DNA of 64,000 bases, from assembly GCF_007679325.1 (NCBI RefSeq), contig NZ_VEGI01000001.1, forward strand, positions 186,001 through 250,000, in the 5' to 3' direction. The notes below the pieces were generated by a model. It had not been told where the DNA came from and did no database searches. It worked only from the letters and a program-made list of their open reading frames with translations. Source of the stretch: Arthrobacter sp. U41. Lineage in GTDB: Bacteria > Actinomycetota > Actinomycetes > Actinomycetales > Micrococcaceae. Of the stretch, positions 8,562 to 16,953 are shown piece after piece (the first letter of the stretch is position 1; the number at the start of each line of letters is the position of its first letter). Made by a program: the position numbers and the translations under genes.

Positions 8562-9449
8562 CTAGGGAGTGGCGACGGCGAACGTGTCGCACTTGGTGAT
8601 GTCACCCGTGGTGTACCCCTGGTAGAACCACTTCTGCCGCTGGGCGCTGGAGCCGTGGGTCCAGGCTTCCGGGGACACCCGGCCCGTCGCGGCTTCCTGG
8701 ATCCGGTCGTCGCCCACGGCCGAGGCGGCCGAGAGGGCGTCCTGCAGGTCCCGTTCCGTCAGCGGATCCAGGAACGGCTGGCCCGTGGCGGGGTCCTCCG
8801 TGGTGGTGGCGTAACGGACCCACAGTCCGGCATAGCAGTCGGCTTGCAGCTCCACGCGGACGGCTCCGGATTCCGGTCCCTTCGGGTCCTGCTGGGCGCG
8901 GTCCAGGCTGCCCAGCACGTTCTGCACGTGGTGCCCGAACTCGTGGGCAACGACGTACTCCTGCGCAAGCGGCCCGCCGGAAGATCCGAAGCGGTCCACA
9001 AGGTCCTGGAAGAACCCCGGGTCGAAGTACGCGGTGGTGTCAGCCGGGCAGTAGAACGGGCCCACATCCGAGGTGGCGGCGCCGCAGCCGGTGTTGGTCG
9101 CCTGGTCGAAAATCACCGTGTCCGGCCGCGGGTACCGCTTGTTGTACTGGGCCAGGTAGGCCGGCCAGAAGGCGTTCAGGCTGTTGACCGTGCCCGTGAT
9201 GCGGCAGTCGAGCCGGGCGTCGGCGTCGGCGCCGGTGACGCAGGCCGGCGCGGTGCCCTGGCCCTGCGCCCCGGAGTCCTGCGAGGTGCCGCCCAGGCCT
9301 TCCAGCATGCTCGGATTGATGCCGAGCAGGACCGCGATCAGCAGGACGATGCCGCCACCGATCCCGCCGCCGACTTTGACGCCGCGGCCCATGCCACGGC
9401 GGTCCTGGACCTGCGAGGGGTCCAGCTGGACATTGTCATTGAAACTCAT
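8562..9449 (-). CDS. Membrane-anchored neutral zinc metallopeptidase (YpfJ family)
   Basis: 295-residue YpfJ-type protein. One membrane helix lies at about residues 27-46 after a charged N-terminus, so the catalytic domain should be outside the cytoplasm. The zinc site is HEFGH at 169-173 (VVAHEFGHHVQ). The third ligand is probably in the following VELQADCYAGLW stretch. Cysteines at about 70, 82, 122 and 134 could form disulfides. I chose ATG 9449 (MSFNDNVQ...); the open frame continues to 9980 but that part overlaps the divergent synthetase gene. Physiological substrate is unknown for the family. Confidence 0.9.
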   Translation of the reverse strand: MSFNDNVQLDPSQVQDRRGMGRGVKVGGGIGGGIVLLIAVLLGINPSMLEGLGGTSQDSGAQGQGTAPACVTGADADARLDCRITGTVNSLNAFWPAYLAQYNKRYPRPDTVIFDQATNTGCGAATSDVGPFYCPADTTAYFDPGFFQDLVDRFGSSGGPLAQEYVVAHEFGHHVQNVLGSLDRAQQDPKGPESGAVRVELQADCYAGLWVRYATTTEDPATGQPFLDPLTERDLQDALSAASAVGDDRIQEAATGRVSPEAWTHGSSAQRQKWFYQGYTTGDITKCDTFAVATP

Positions 9450-9507
9450 GCTGTCACAATATCGCGTCCCTGCCGGGCGGTGGTTCCAGCCCGGTAAAGT
9501 TGGCCTG

Positions 9508-10923
9508 ATGCCTTTTCTCAACAGACTCCAGCGCTGGGCCGACGAGCGCCCCGACGGCACCGCCGTCGTCGTGGACGGGCAGCGCCTGAGCTGGGAGCAG
9601 CTGCGGGACGCGGCCGCCGGCCTGGTGCCGGACACACCCGCCGTGACCGTGCTGTCGGAGGAGAACTCGCTGCATTTCGCCGCTGCGTTTGCCGCCGCGG
9701 TTGCGGGGGAGCGGCGATGCGCCGTGCTGGACCCGTTGTGGCCGCAGCAGCTCCAGGACGGGATCAGGGACCGGATCCGCAACACTGTGCCGGCCACGGG
9801 CCCCTCTTCAGAACCCGCCGACGGTCCGGAGCTCGCCGACGGGCGCCCGGACACGACATTCCTGATCGGCCTGACGTCCGGCACCACGTCCGTCCCCAAA
9901 GCCTTCACCCGCACGCGGCGGTCTTGGCAGCTGTCCTTCGACGCCTCGGTGGAGTTCTTCGGCCTCGCCGCGGAGGACAAAACCCTGGCGCCCGGGCCCC
10001 TCGCGGCGAGCCTGAATCTCTACGCCCTGGCTGAATGCCTGTACGCCGGTTCGGAGTTCCACACCCTTTCGCGGTTCGACGTCGGCGACGCCCACGCGGC
10101 GGTCAGCCATGACGGCATCACGCGCCTGGTGCTTGTTCCCACCATGCTCCGGCTCCTCAGCGAGCGGGGACTCAGCGGCGGTGTGGACGCCTCAGGCATC
10201 CGCAGCATCATCTGCGCCGGCTCCAAACTGGACGCGCGGACCCTCGAAGCTGCCCGCCGCTGGGCGCCCAACGCCACCATTTTCGAGTACTACGGCGCCT
10301 CCGAACTCAGCTTCGTCTCCGGGGCCGGGCTGCGGCCCGGGCAGCGGGCCGAGCAGCGCGGAACGGGAATCGGGAACCCCTTTCCCGGCGTCGCGATCCG
10401 CATCCTTGACGACAACGGCGCCGAACTGCCGGACGGCACCGACGGCAACATCTGCGTCCGCAGCGGGATGGTCAGCGACGGCTACCTCTGGGGCGATGAC
10501 GGCCAGGCCCTGCAGAGCTTCGATGGCTGGCACACCGTGGGGGACCAGGGCTACCTCGACGGCGGGACCCTGCACATGCTGGGCCGCCGCTCGGACATGA
10601 TCATCACGGCCGGCACCAACGTCTATCCGCACGAGGTGGAGCTGGCGCTGGCCTCCGTCCCCGGGGTGGCCGCCGCCGTCGCCGCCGGTTTCGCGGACGA
10701 TCTCCGCGGCCAGAAGGTGGTGGCCGGCATTGTGCCGTCGCACGGCGGAGTGACCGCCACGCAGCTGAAGGCGGGCGTGGAGGACGTGCTGGCACGGAAC
10801 AAACGGCCGCTGGAGTATTTTGTCCTGGCCGAACTGCCCCTGACGGACCGCGGGAAGCTCAGCCGGGAACTGCTGCTCGAATGGATTGCGCGCAACGACC
10901 CCAGAATCCGGCGCCTTGGCTGA
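9508..10923 (+). CDS. AMP-dependent acyl-CoA synthetase (YhfT-like, biotin-locus associated)
   Basis: 471-residue ANL-superfamily ligase. The phosphate-binding loop LTSGTTSVPKA is at residues ~121-132, the A5-type motif is EYYGASE, the adenylate hinge is TVGDQGY..LGRRSDMI, and the C-terminal catalytic lysine lies in DRGKLSRE. Such enzymes activate a carboxylic acid to an acyl-adenylate and then the CoA thioester. It is followed 52 nt later by a thiolase, and both face bioY-bioM-bioN. B. subtilis has a similar set (yhfS thiolase, yhfT ligase, yhfU BioY-like). A role with pimelate-like or other precursors is therefore possible. The acyl substrate cannot be read from sequence. Confidence 0.85.
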   Translation: MPFLNRLQRWADERPDGTAVVVDGQRLSWEQLRDAAAGLVPDTPAVTVLSEENSLHFAAAFAAAVAGERRCAVLDPLWPQQLQDGIRDRIRNTVPATGPSSEPADGPELADGRPDTTFLIGLTSGTTSVPKAFTRTRRSWQLSFDASVEFFGLAAEDKTLAPGPLAASLNLYALAECLYAGSEFHTLSRFDVGDAHAAVSHDGITRLVLVPTMLRLLSERGLSGGVDASGIRSIICAGSKLDARTLEAARRWAPNATIFEYYGASELSFVSGAGLRPGQRAEQRGTGIGNPFPGVAIRILDDNGAELPDGTDGNICVRSGMVSDGYLWGDDGQALQSFDGWHTVGDQGYLDGGTLHMLGRRSDMIITAGTNVYPHEVELALASVPGVAAAVAAGFADDLRGQKVVAGIVPSHGGVTATQLKAGVEDVLARNKRPLEYFVLAELPLTDRGKLSRELLLEWIARNDPRIRRLG

Positions 10924-10975
10924 GCGGCAGCCGCAATCCGCCGCGGATGCCCCCCTCCCGGAGGAACGGCAGCCG

Positions 10976-12163
10976 GTGATCATTGCCGCGCGCCGCACGC
11001 CGATCTGCCGGGCGAACGGCGCACTCAAAGCGGTCCCCGCCCACCAACTGCTGGCCCCCGTGCTCCGTGCCCTGCTGGCCGATGCCGGCGCGGCTCCGGA
11101 GTCGGTTGCCGACGTCGTGATCGGTAACGCCGTGGGCGGGGGCGGAAACCTGGCCCGGCTGGCGGCCCTCGAAGCCGGGCTCCCGGTCAGCGTCCCCGGC
11201 GTCACGGTGGACCGTCAATGCGGCTCCGGACTGGACGCGATCGTGCTGGCCGCCCGTCAGGTGGCCGCCGGCGGCAGCGGACTGTACCTGGCCGGCGGCG
11301 TGGAGAGCATCAGCACTGCGCCGCTTCGTGCACACCGGGGTGCCGGGGGTGTTCCCGACTTCTTCGCCCGGGCGCAGTTTGTTCCCTTGGGCCTGGGCGA
11401 CCCGGACATGGGAGTGGCCGCCGAGAATGTTGCCGCACACTTCGGCATCAGCCGGGAGCGGCAGGACGAGCTGGCGCTGCGCAGCCACCGGCGGGCCCTG
11501 GCGTCCGCCGACGCGGGGGCGTTCGACGCCGAGATTGTGCAGCTCCCCGGCGTTGCGGACGGCGCTGTTGTCTCCGACGGCGCTGTTGGTTCCGGCGGCG
11601 GCACCGTGACTGCCGACGACGGGCCGCGCCGGGGACTTACGGAGGCCGTGCTGGCACGCTTCCCGCCGGTGTTCGCCGAGGGCGGCACTGTCACGGCGGG
11701 GAACTCCTGCTTCGACGCGGACGGTGCTGCCGGCGTCGTCATCACCTCGGTGGAACGAGCCCGCGAACTGGGAGCCCGCGATGGCCTGCTGGTGCTGGGC
11801 ACGGACACCGCGGGCGTGGACCCGAGGCTGCTGGGCATCGGGGCGGCCGCGGCTGCCGAACGGCTTCTGGAACGGTGCGGCGTCCGCGCCGCGGAGCTGG
11901 GCCTGGTGGAGTTCAACGAGGCCTTCGCCTCCCAGACCCTGGCGTGTCTGGACCAGCTCGGCATCCCGGCGGAACGCGCCAACCTCGACGGCGGCGCGCT
12001 GGCCCTGGGGCACGCCTACGGAGCGTCCGGCGCGGTGCTGGTGACCAGGCTGCTGGCGCAGGCCCGGCGCAGCCCGGTCGAGGGGCAACTGGCGCTGGCC
12101 ATGATCAGCATCGCCGGGGGAATGGGCACCGCCGCACTGCTGGAGTACCGGAGCTTTTCCTAG
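10976..12163 (+). CDS. Thiolase-family acetyl-CoA acetyltransferase (YhfS-like) with second catalytic Cys replaced by Ser
   Basis: 395-residue thiolase. The nucleophile is present (DRQCGSGLDA, C82), as are NEAFA and the ALGHAYGASGA histidine (H346). The C-terminal Cys-containing glycine motif reads SIAGGMG: Ser378 stands where thiolases have the acid/base Cys (compare CAAGGQG in the thiolase at 48480-49928). Claisen chemistry may be weakened or altered. I chose GTG 10976, with GGAGGAA 9 nt upstream, because it gives the normal family length; a TTG at 10886 in the same frame would overlap the ligase gene. Likely co-transcribed with the ligase and linked to the biotin transporter genes by position. 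Confidence 0.83.
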   Translation: MIIAARRTPICRANGALKAVPAHQLLAPVLRALLADAGAAPESVADVVIGNAVGGGGNLARLAALEAGLPVSVPGVTVDRQCGSGLDAIVLAARQVAAGGSGLYLAGGVESISTAPLRAHRGAGGVPDFFARAQFVPLGLGDPDMGVAAENVAAHFGISRERQDELALRSHRRALASADAGAFDAEIVQLPGVADGAVVSDGAVGSGGGTVTADDGPRRGLTEAVLARFPPVFAEGGTVTAGNSCFDADGAAGVVITSVERARELGARDGLLVLGTDTAGVDPRLLGIGAAAAAERLLERCGVRAAELGLVEFNEAFASQTLACLDQLGIPAERANLDGGALALGHAYGASGAVLVTRLLAQARRSPVEGQLALAMISIAGGMGTAALLEYRSFS

Positions 12164-12212
12164 CTGCAGCGTCAGGCTTCCATGGGACATGCTCAGTCTT
12201 GGGCCCGGGCAA

Positions 12213-12235
12213 TGGACATACTGGGCTTATGTCCA
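12213..12235. terminator. Perfect inverted repeat between the convergent thiolase and bioN genes
   Basis: TGGACATA (12213-12220) and TATGTCCA (12228-12235) pair perfectly around a 7-nt loop. There is no U tract, so a termination role is inferred from its place in a convergent gap. Confidence 0.45.
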
Positions 12236-12312
12236 GTGCTCCGCGCATGGGGAGGGCATGTCCCGCCGGGGATGACGGTCCCGGGCGGCCCGTCGGCGTG
12301 ATAGTCCGCATC

Positions 12313-12948
12313 CTATCCCGCGTGGTCGTCGCCCGCTTCGCCCAGTCCCCGGGCCGCGAGGGCGTCGCCGGTCTGCCGGGCGAAGGCCACAGTGGTGATA
12401 AACACCGGGAGGATCAGGGCCCGGGGGTTGCGTTCCAGGCCGCGGGCCCGGGCGGAGTCTCGGACGTCGCTGTACGCGCCCGCGATGAACGGGATACTCC
12501 GCAGCATGATGGCGATGGTCAGGGCAAAGCGCTCCGGATCCGAACCGAACCGCCGGAACGGCTGCGCCAGGGAAGCTACCCCGTCCAGCAGCCGCTGCAC
12601 CGGAGTGGTGGCGGTCAGGATCGACGCCGCCACAATACAGACCAGCACATTGAGCACAATCCGTGCCGCCGTGGGCCCGCCAAGCTGCCACCACTGGAAC
12701 AGCCCGATGGCCGCGAGGACCGGCAGCACGGGACGGACCGCCCGGAACAGCCGCCGGAACCCGGCCCCGCTGAGCAGGAACAGGGCACACATCAGCACCA
12801 GGGCTGCGGCGGCCACCACCCAGTCCACGATCAGGAACGATGCCATGCCGCAGCCGAGGACCAGGAGAAACTTCAGCCACAGCGGCGCGCGGTGCAGCAG
12901 CGAGTTCCCCGGCACATAGTTGGCGAACAGGAATCCGTGCCCGCTCAC
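12313..12948 (-). CDS. bioN: Biotin ECF transporter transmembrane protein BioN (T component)
   Basis: 211-residue CbiQ/EcfT-type membrane protein with about five hydrophobic helices. The coupling-helix signature appears as DSARARGLE near residue 180, the Ala-Arg-Gly motif that contacts the ATPase. It starts with GTG 12948, overlapping the bioM stop (GTGA), and completes the bioY-bioM-bioN order typical of actinobacterial biotin importers. Its 3' end converges on the thiolase gene. Confidence 0.9.
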   Translation of the reverse strand: MSGHGFLFANYVPGNSLLHRAPLWLKFLLVLGCGMASFLIVDWVVAAAALVLMCALFLLSGAGFRRLFRAVRPVLPVLAAIGLFQWWQLGGPTAARIVLNVLVCIVAASILTATTPVQRLLDGVASLAQPFRRFGSDPERFALTIAIMLRSIPFIAGAYSDVRDSARARGLERNPRALILPVFITTVAFARQTGDALAARGLGEAGDDHAG

Positions 12949-13727
12949 AACTGCTCCAGGCGCGGCTGGTTGGCCTGCGGCTGATTGACGTGCGGCCGGT
13001 CCGGCCCCGCGCCGGGAGCCGGCAGAGCCTCCGCGCAGATGGCCCGGTAATGGGCGACGGCGGCGGCCGGACCGCCGTCGAACACCACCGCCCCGGCGTC
13101 GACGACGAGGACCCGGTCGAGGTCCAGCGCGAGGTCCAGGTCGTGGGTGGAGAGGATGACCTGCTGGCTGAGCCCCGCCAGGGTCCGCCGCAGCAGTTCC
13201 CGGTTGCGCAGGTCCAGCAGGGTGGAGGGCTCGTCCAGGACCAGCACCTGCGGGTCCACGGCGAGGACGGCAGCGAGGGCCAGGAGCTGCCGCTCCCCGC
13301 CGGAAAGCTCGTAGATGCTTTGGTCGGCCAGCGGCAGCAACCCGAAACGGTCCAAGGTCGCCTCCGCCTGGCTGCTGCGTTCCCGCGCGTTGCGGACCGA
13401 ACGACGGAGGGAGAGCTCAACATCCTCCCGGCCCGTCGGCATCACCAGCTGGGACAGCGGATCGGTGAACACGAAACCAACGCGCCGGCGTACCTCCCGC
13501 ACCGCGCGGACCGTGTCCGAGCCGTCCACCGTGACGGTGCCGCTGCTCGGCGCTACGAGTCCGTTCAGGAGCCGCAGCAGGGTGGACTTGCCGGAACCGT
13601 TGGCGCCGATCACGCCGATCCGCCGCTCCGTCAGCCGCAGGCTCAGCTCCTCAAGCAGGGTCTTGGGTGCGGGGCGACCGTCCACGGCCACCCGCACCGC
13701 GGCCCGGTCCAGCACGATGGTGCTCAC
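12945..13727 (-). CDS. bioM: Biotin ECF transporter ATPase BioM (A component)
   Basis: 260-residue ABC ATPase of a single-ATPase ECF importer. Walker A is GANGSGKST (~41-49), the signature YELSGGERQ, Walker B VLVLDEPSTLLD and the switch histidine LSTHDLDLALD. The Q-loop region reads FVFTDPLSQLVMPT, as in CbiO/EcfA-type ATPases. GTG start 13727 overlaps the bioY stop by 4 nt. The last ~30 residues are a Pro/Gln-rich tail outside the conserved domain. Confidence 0.93.
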   Translation of the reverse strand: MSTIVLDRAAVRVAVDGRPAPKTLLEELSLRLTERRIGVIGANGSGKSTLLRLLNGLVAPSSGTVTVDGSDTVRAVREVRRRVGFVFTDPLSQLVMPTGREDVELSLRRSVRNARERSSQAEATLDRFGLLPLADQSIYELSGGERQLLALAAVLAVDPQVLVLDEPSTLLDLRNRELLRRTLAGLSQQVILSTHDLDLALDLDRVLVVDAGAVVFDGGPAAAVAHYRAICAEALPAPGAGPDRPHVNQPQANQPRLEQL

Positions 13728-14419
13728 GGCCGGCTGTCCGCCTCGGCGCCGGCAACGGGGGCCGCTGATACGGGGCCGGGGGTCGCGGCGGTCCGGATCC
13801 GGCGGATCAGCAGGTCCGGGAAGGCCTTGTGCAGCGCAAGCGCAATGGTCACGGCCAGTGCGTTCTTGATCACATCCCCGGGGTAGAAGACCACGTCGGC
13901 GAGGAACGCCTTGGAGAAGTCCAGCTTCGCGTTGACCATCATTCCGAGGATGCCGAGGCCGTGGACAAAGATGATGCTGCTCACCATCGCGGAGGCGAAC
14001 AGCAGGACGGCACGGAACCTGCCGGGACGGCCGGCCGTGCGGCGGAGCACGACGACGGTCAGCCAGCCCACCGCCGTGGCCGCGAACACAAAGCCGATGA
14101 TGTAGCCCGCGGACGGGCCGGCGAGGACCCCGAGGCCGCTGCGACCGCCGCTGAAGATCGGCAGCCCGGCGAGCCCGAGGAGGACGTAAAGTCCGACGGC
14201 GGCGAACGCCCTGGCGGGGCCCAGTGCCAGGCCGGTGAGCATCACAGCGAGCGTCTGCAGGGTGATGGGCACGCCGAGGCCGCCTACCGGAATGGCGGCG
14301 ATCAGGGCGGATGCTGCCACCAGCGCGGCGAACACAGCGATCAGTCCCAGGTCGGTGGCGTTCCAGCGGTTCCGGCCCCGGGCGGGGGTGGCGGCTGCGG
14401 TGCCGTCGGTTGTCGTCAT
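13724..14419 (-). CDS. bioY: Biotin transporter substrate-binding subunit BioY
   Basis: About 231-residue BioY S-component with six hydrophobic helices. Family motifs visible are VPITLQTLAVMLTG, ALGPARAF followed by YVLLGLAGLPIFSGG, and the GPSAGYIIGF loop that lines the biotin site. I chose ATG 14419, preceded by AGGAA at a good distance; an in-frame ATG at 14461 would add 14 residues. First gene of a three-gene operon with 4-nt overlaps. A GATACA stretch upstream may be part of the promoter. I could not recognise a BirA or BioQ operator. Confidence 0.92.
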   Translation of the reverse strand: MTTTDGTAAATPARGRNRWNATDLGLIAVFAALVAASALIAAIPVGGLGVPITLQTLAVMLTGLALGPARAFAAVGLYVLLGLAGLPIFSGGRSGLGVLAGPSAGYIIGFVFAATAVGWLTVVVLRRTAGRPGRFRAVLLFASAMVSSIIFVHGLGILGMMVNAKLDFSKAFLADVVFYPGDVIKNALAVTIALALHKAFPDLLIRRIRTAATPGPVSAAPVAGAEADSRP

Positions 14420-14698
14420 GGGAGTTCCTATCGCGAGTGTATCGGGGGACCTGCTTCTCATTTTGACTCTACGAGCATGGCGGGGAGCGTTTTTTGTAGG
14501 TGCTCCACTAACCGGCGGCCCCGTTGCTGGAGGGCGGCACCAAAGGCTCCCGGGTGCTCCGCAGAGGCTCTCTTGTCATGGGGCGCAGGCGGGGCCGGTA
14601 GACTTGGAGAGGCCGTCCTCTCGGCCGCACTGCCCCGGCCCCTTCCAGATACCATCGTTGTGCCGCGGCGTTCCCTGTTGTGAAAGGCCTTAGCTGCA

Positions 14699-16297
14699 TT
14701 GATTACCGTCCAGGATCTCGAACTGCGCGCCGGCGCCCGCCTCCTTATGGACCAGGTGAGCTTCCGGATCGACAAGGGAGACAAAATCGGCCTTGTGGGC
14801 CGTAACGGTGCAGGCAAGACCACACTGACCCGGGTGCTCGCCGGTGAAGGCCTGCCGGCCGGGGGCAAGGTGACCCGCACCGGCGAGATCGGCTACCTGC
14901 CGCAGGACCCGCGCACGCCGGACATGGAGCAGCTGGCCCGTGACCGGATCCTGTCCGCCCGCGGCCTGGACATCGCCGTCGGGAAGCTCCGCGTGGCGCA
15001 CGAGGAGATGGCCAGTGACGACGCCGACGTCCAGCGCAAGGCGATGAACCGCTATGACCGGCTGGAATCCGAGTTCCTGGCCGCCGGCGGCTACGCGGCC
15101 GAGGCCGAGGCCGCCGCGATCTGTTCCAACCTGGCGCTCCCGGACCGCCTGCTGAACCAGCCCCTGAAGACCCTGTCCGGCGGCCAGCGCCGCCGTGTGG
15201 AGCTGGCCCGCATCCTGTATTCGGATGCCGAAACGATGCTCCTCGATGAGCCCACCAACCACCTCGACGCCGATTCCATCGCCTGGCTCCGTGAGTTCCT
15301 GAAGAACCACCAGGGCGGCCTGATCGTGATCAGCCACGACACGGAACTGCTCGAAGCCACCGTGAACAAGGTCTTCCTGCTGGATCCGAACCGCGCGCAG
15401 ATCGATTTCTACAACATGGACTGGAAGCGCTACCTGCAGCAGCGCGAAACGGACGAGCGGGCCCGCAAGCGGGAGCGCGCCAACGCGGAGAAGAAAGCCC
15501 AGGTCCTCTTCGACCAGGCCAACAAGATGCGCGCCAAGGCCACCAAGGCCGTGGCCGCGCAGAACATGGCCAAGCGCGCCGAGCGTCTGCTGGGCGGACT
15601 GGAAGCCGTGCGCGCAACCGACCGCGTGGCCGCCCTGCGCTTCCCGGATCCGTCGCCCTGCGGCAAGACCCCGCTCACCGCGGACGGCCTCAGCAAGTCC
15701 TTCGGCTCGCTGGAGATCTTCACCGATGTGGACCTCGCGATCGACCGCGGCTCCAAGGTGGTCATCCTGGGCCTCAACGGCGCGGGCAAGACCACCCTGC
15801 TGCGGATGCTCGCCGGCGTCGACAAGCCGGATACCGGCGAGGTCGTCGCGGGTCACGGCCTGAAGGTGGGCTACTATGCCCAGGAACACGAGACGCTCGA
15901 CGTCGACCGGACGGTCCTGCAGAACATGCGCTCCTCCGCACCTGACATGAACGACGCGGAAGTGCGCAACATCCTGGGCTCGTTCCTGTTTTCGGGTGAC
16001 GACGTCGACAAGCCCGCCGGTGTGCTGTCCGGCGGCGAGAAGACCCGCCTGGCGCTGGCGACCATCGTCGCCTCGAGCGCGAACGTGCTGCTCCTCGATG
16101 AGCCCACCAACAACCTTGACCCGGCCAGCCGCGCCGAAATCCTCGGAGCGTTGAGCAACTACACCGGTGCCGTGGTGCTGGTGAGCCACGACGAAGGTGC
16201 CGTTGAGGCGCTCAATCCGGAGCGCGTGGTGCTGCTGCCCGACGGCGTCGAGGACCTGTGGAACGCGGACTACCTGGACTTGATTACGCTGGCGTAG
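14699..16297 (+). CDS. ABC-F family ATPase (ribosome-associated, Uup/EttA-like)
   Basis: 532-residue soluble protein with two ABC domains and no membrane segment. Domain 1 has GRNGAGKTT (~39-47), LSGGQRRR and LLDEPTNHLD. The linker (~240-310) is highly charged and helical, as in the P-site tRNA interaction motif. Domain 2 has GLNGAGKTT, LSGGEKTR and LLDEPTNNLD. ABC-F proteins act on the translating ribosome. The reading frame begins at TTG 14699 (ITVQDLELRAG) with GAAAGG about 11 nt upstream; no in-frame ATG or GTG lies near. No extra C-terminal domain is present. Which ABC-F subgroup it belongs to is uncertain. Confidence 0.9.
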   Translation: MITVQDLELRAGARLLMDQVSFRIDKGDKIGLVGRNGAGKTTLTRVLAGEGLPAGGKVTRTGEIGYLPQDPRTPDMEQLARDRILSARGLDIAVGKLRVAHEEMASDDADVQRKAMNRYDRLESEFLAAGGYAAEAEAAAICSNLALPDRLLNQPLKTLSGGQRRRVELARILYSDAETMLLDEPTNHLDADSIAWLREFLKNHQGGLIVISHDTELLEATVNKVFLLDPNRAQIDFYNMDWKRYLQQRETDERARKRERANAEKKAQVLFDQANKMRAKATKAVAAQNMAKRAERLLGGLEAVRATDRVAALRFPDPSPCGKTPLTADGLSKSFGSLEIFTDVDLAIDRGSKVVILGLNGAGKTTLLRMLAGVDKPDTGEVVAGHGLKVGYYAQEHETLDVDRTVLQNMRSSAPDMNDAEVRNILGSFLFSGDDVDKPAGVLSGGEKTRLALATIVASSANVLLLDEPTNNLDPASRAEILGALSNYTGAVVLVSHDEGAVEALNPERVVLLPDGVEDLWNADYLDLITLA

Positions 16298-16473
16298 GCC
16301 TCCCGGGTGGGCTGGTGCGCGCCCTGCCTTCCGCTTCGCACCGCGCCCGATTTGCCGCGTGCTCGCTCGTACCTCGCTTAGACGCACGCTACACAAATCA
16401 GCCGCGCCGCTGCGCTCGTGCTTTGGGCACCGCCGCGTTCGGCGCTCCTGCGGGCGTCACCTTTTCGCCGTCG

Positions 16474-16950
16474 CTAGCGGACGGGCATTTCCTTGGCTTC
16501 GGTGATGCGCTGGAGTTCTCGGTAGCTGATGGAGAACATCGAGTGGTGGTCGCCTGCTCCGGCCCAGAGCACGGGGTGGGCTGACAGGGACTCGTCCAGC
16601 AGGGTTTTGATCCTTTGGGGGTGGCCGATGGGTGCTATGCCGCCGACTTCCTGGCCGGTGTGTTCCAGCACGAACCCGGGGGAGGCGCGGCGGATGCTGC
16701 CGGTGCCCAGCTGCGCCGCGACCTTCCGGACATCCACCCGGGCGGCCCCGCTGGCCAGGATCAGCAGGGGAGCACCGTCGAGGTCGAACACCAGGCTGTT
16801 GGTGATGGCGGCGACGTCGCAGCCCAAGGCGGTGGCCGCGGCAGCCGCCGTCGGGACTGTCGAATCGAACACCGTCACGGTGTCCTCCGCGCCCAGAACG
16901 GTCAACGCGCGCTTCACCCGGGCCACCGGCTCCGGAACCACGATGTCCAT
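16474..16950 (-). CDS. YbaK/EbsC-type aminoacyl-tRNA editing domain protein
   Basis: 158-residue free-standing editing domain. The YbaK/ProX fold is recognisable from AITNSLVFDLDGAPLLILASGAARVD and EVGGIAPIGHP, which include the conserved lysine/asparagine region and the GGxxPxGH loop. Such proteins hydrolyse mischarged tRNAs (Cys-tRNAPro, Ala-tRNAPro). Here the usual Lys of the first motif reads Asn (ITNSLVF), as in some actinobacterial members, so the substrate is uncertain. It lies 3 nt downstream of the SURF1-like gene on the same strand. The 176-bp stretch between this gene and the ABC-F gene (16298-16473) holds nothing I recognise. Confidence 0.85.
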   Translation of the reverse strand: MDIVVPEPVARVKRALTVLGAEDTVTVFDSTVPTAAAAATALGCDVAAITNSLVFDLDGAPLLILASGAARVDVRKVAAQLGTGSIRRASPGFVLEHTGQEVGGIAPIGHPQRIKTLLDESLSAHPVLWAGAGDHHSMFSISYRELQRITEAKEMPVR

Positions 16951-16953
16951 CCC

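Noticed and set aside
9450-9980. Longer form of the zinc metallopeptidase starting at 9980
   Set aside because: The extra region overlaps the divergent acyl-CoA synthetase gene and is not protease-like; ATG 9449 gives the normal YpfJ length.
14420-14470. BirA or BioQ operator upstream of bioY
   Set aside because: No clear palindrome matching the operators I know.
16298-16473. Possible gene between the ABC-F gene and the YbaK-like gene
   Set aside because: The only open frame is low-complexity and overlaps the end of the ABC-F gene. No ribosome site or conserved motif; I see nothing functional in this stretch.
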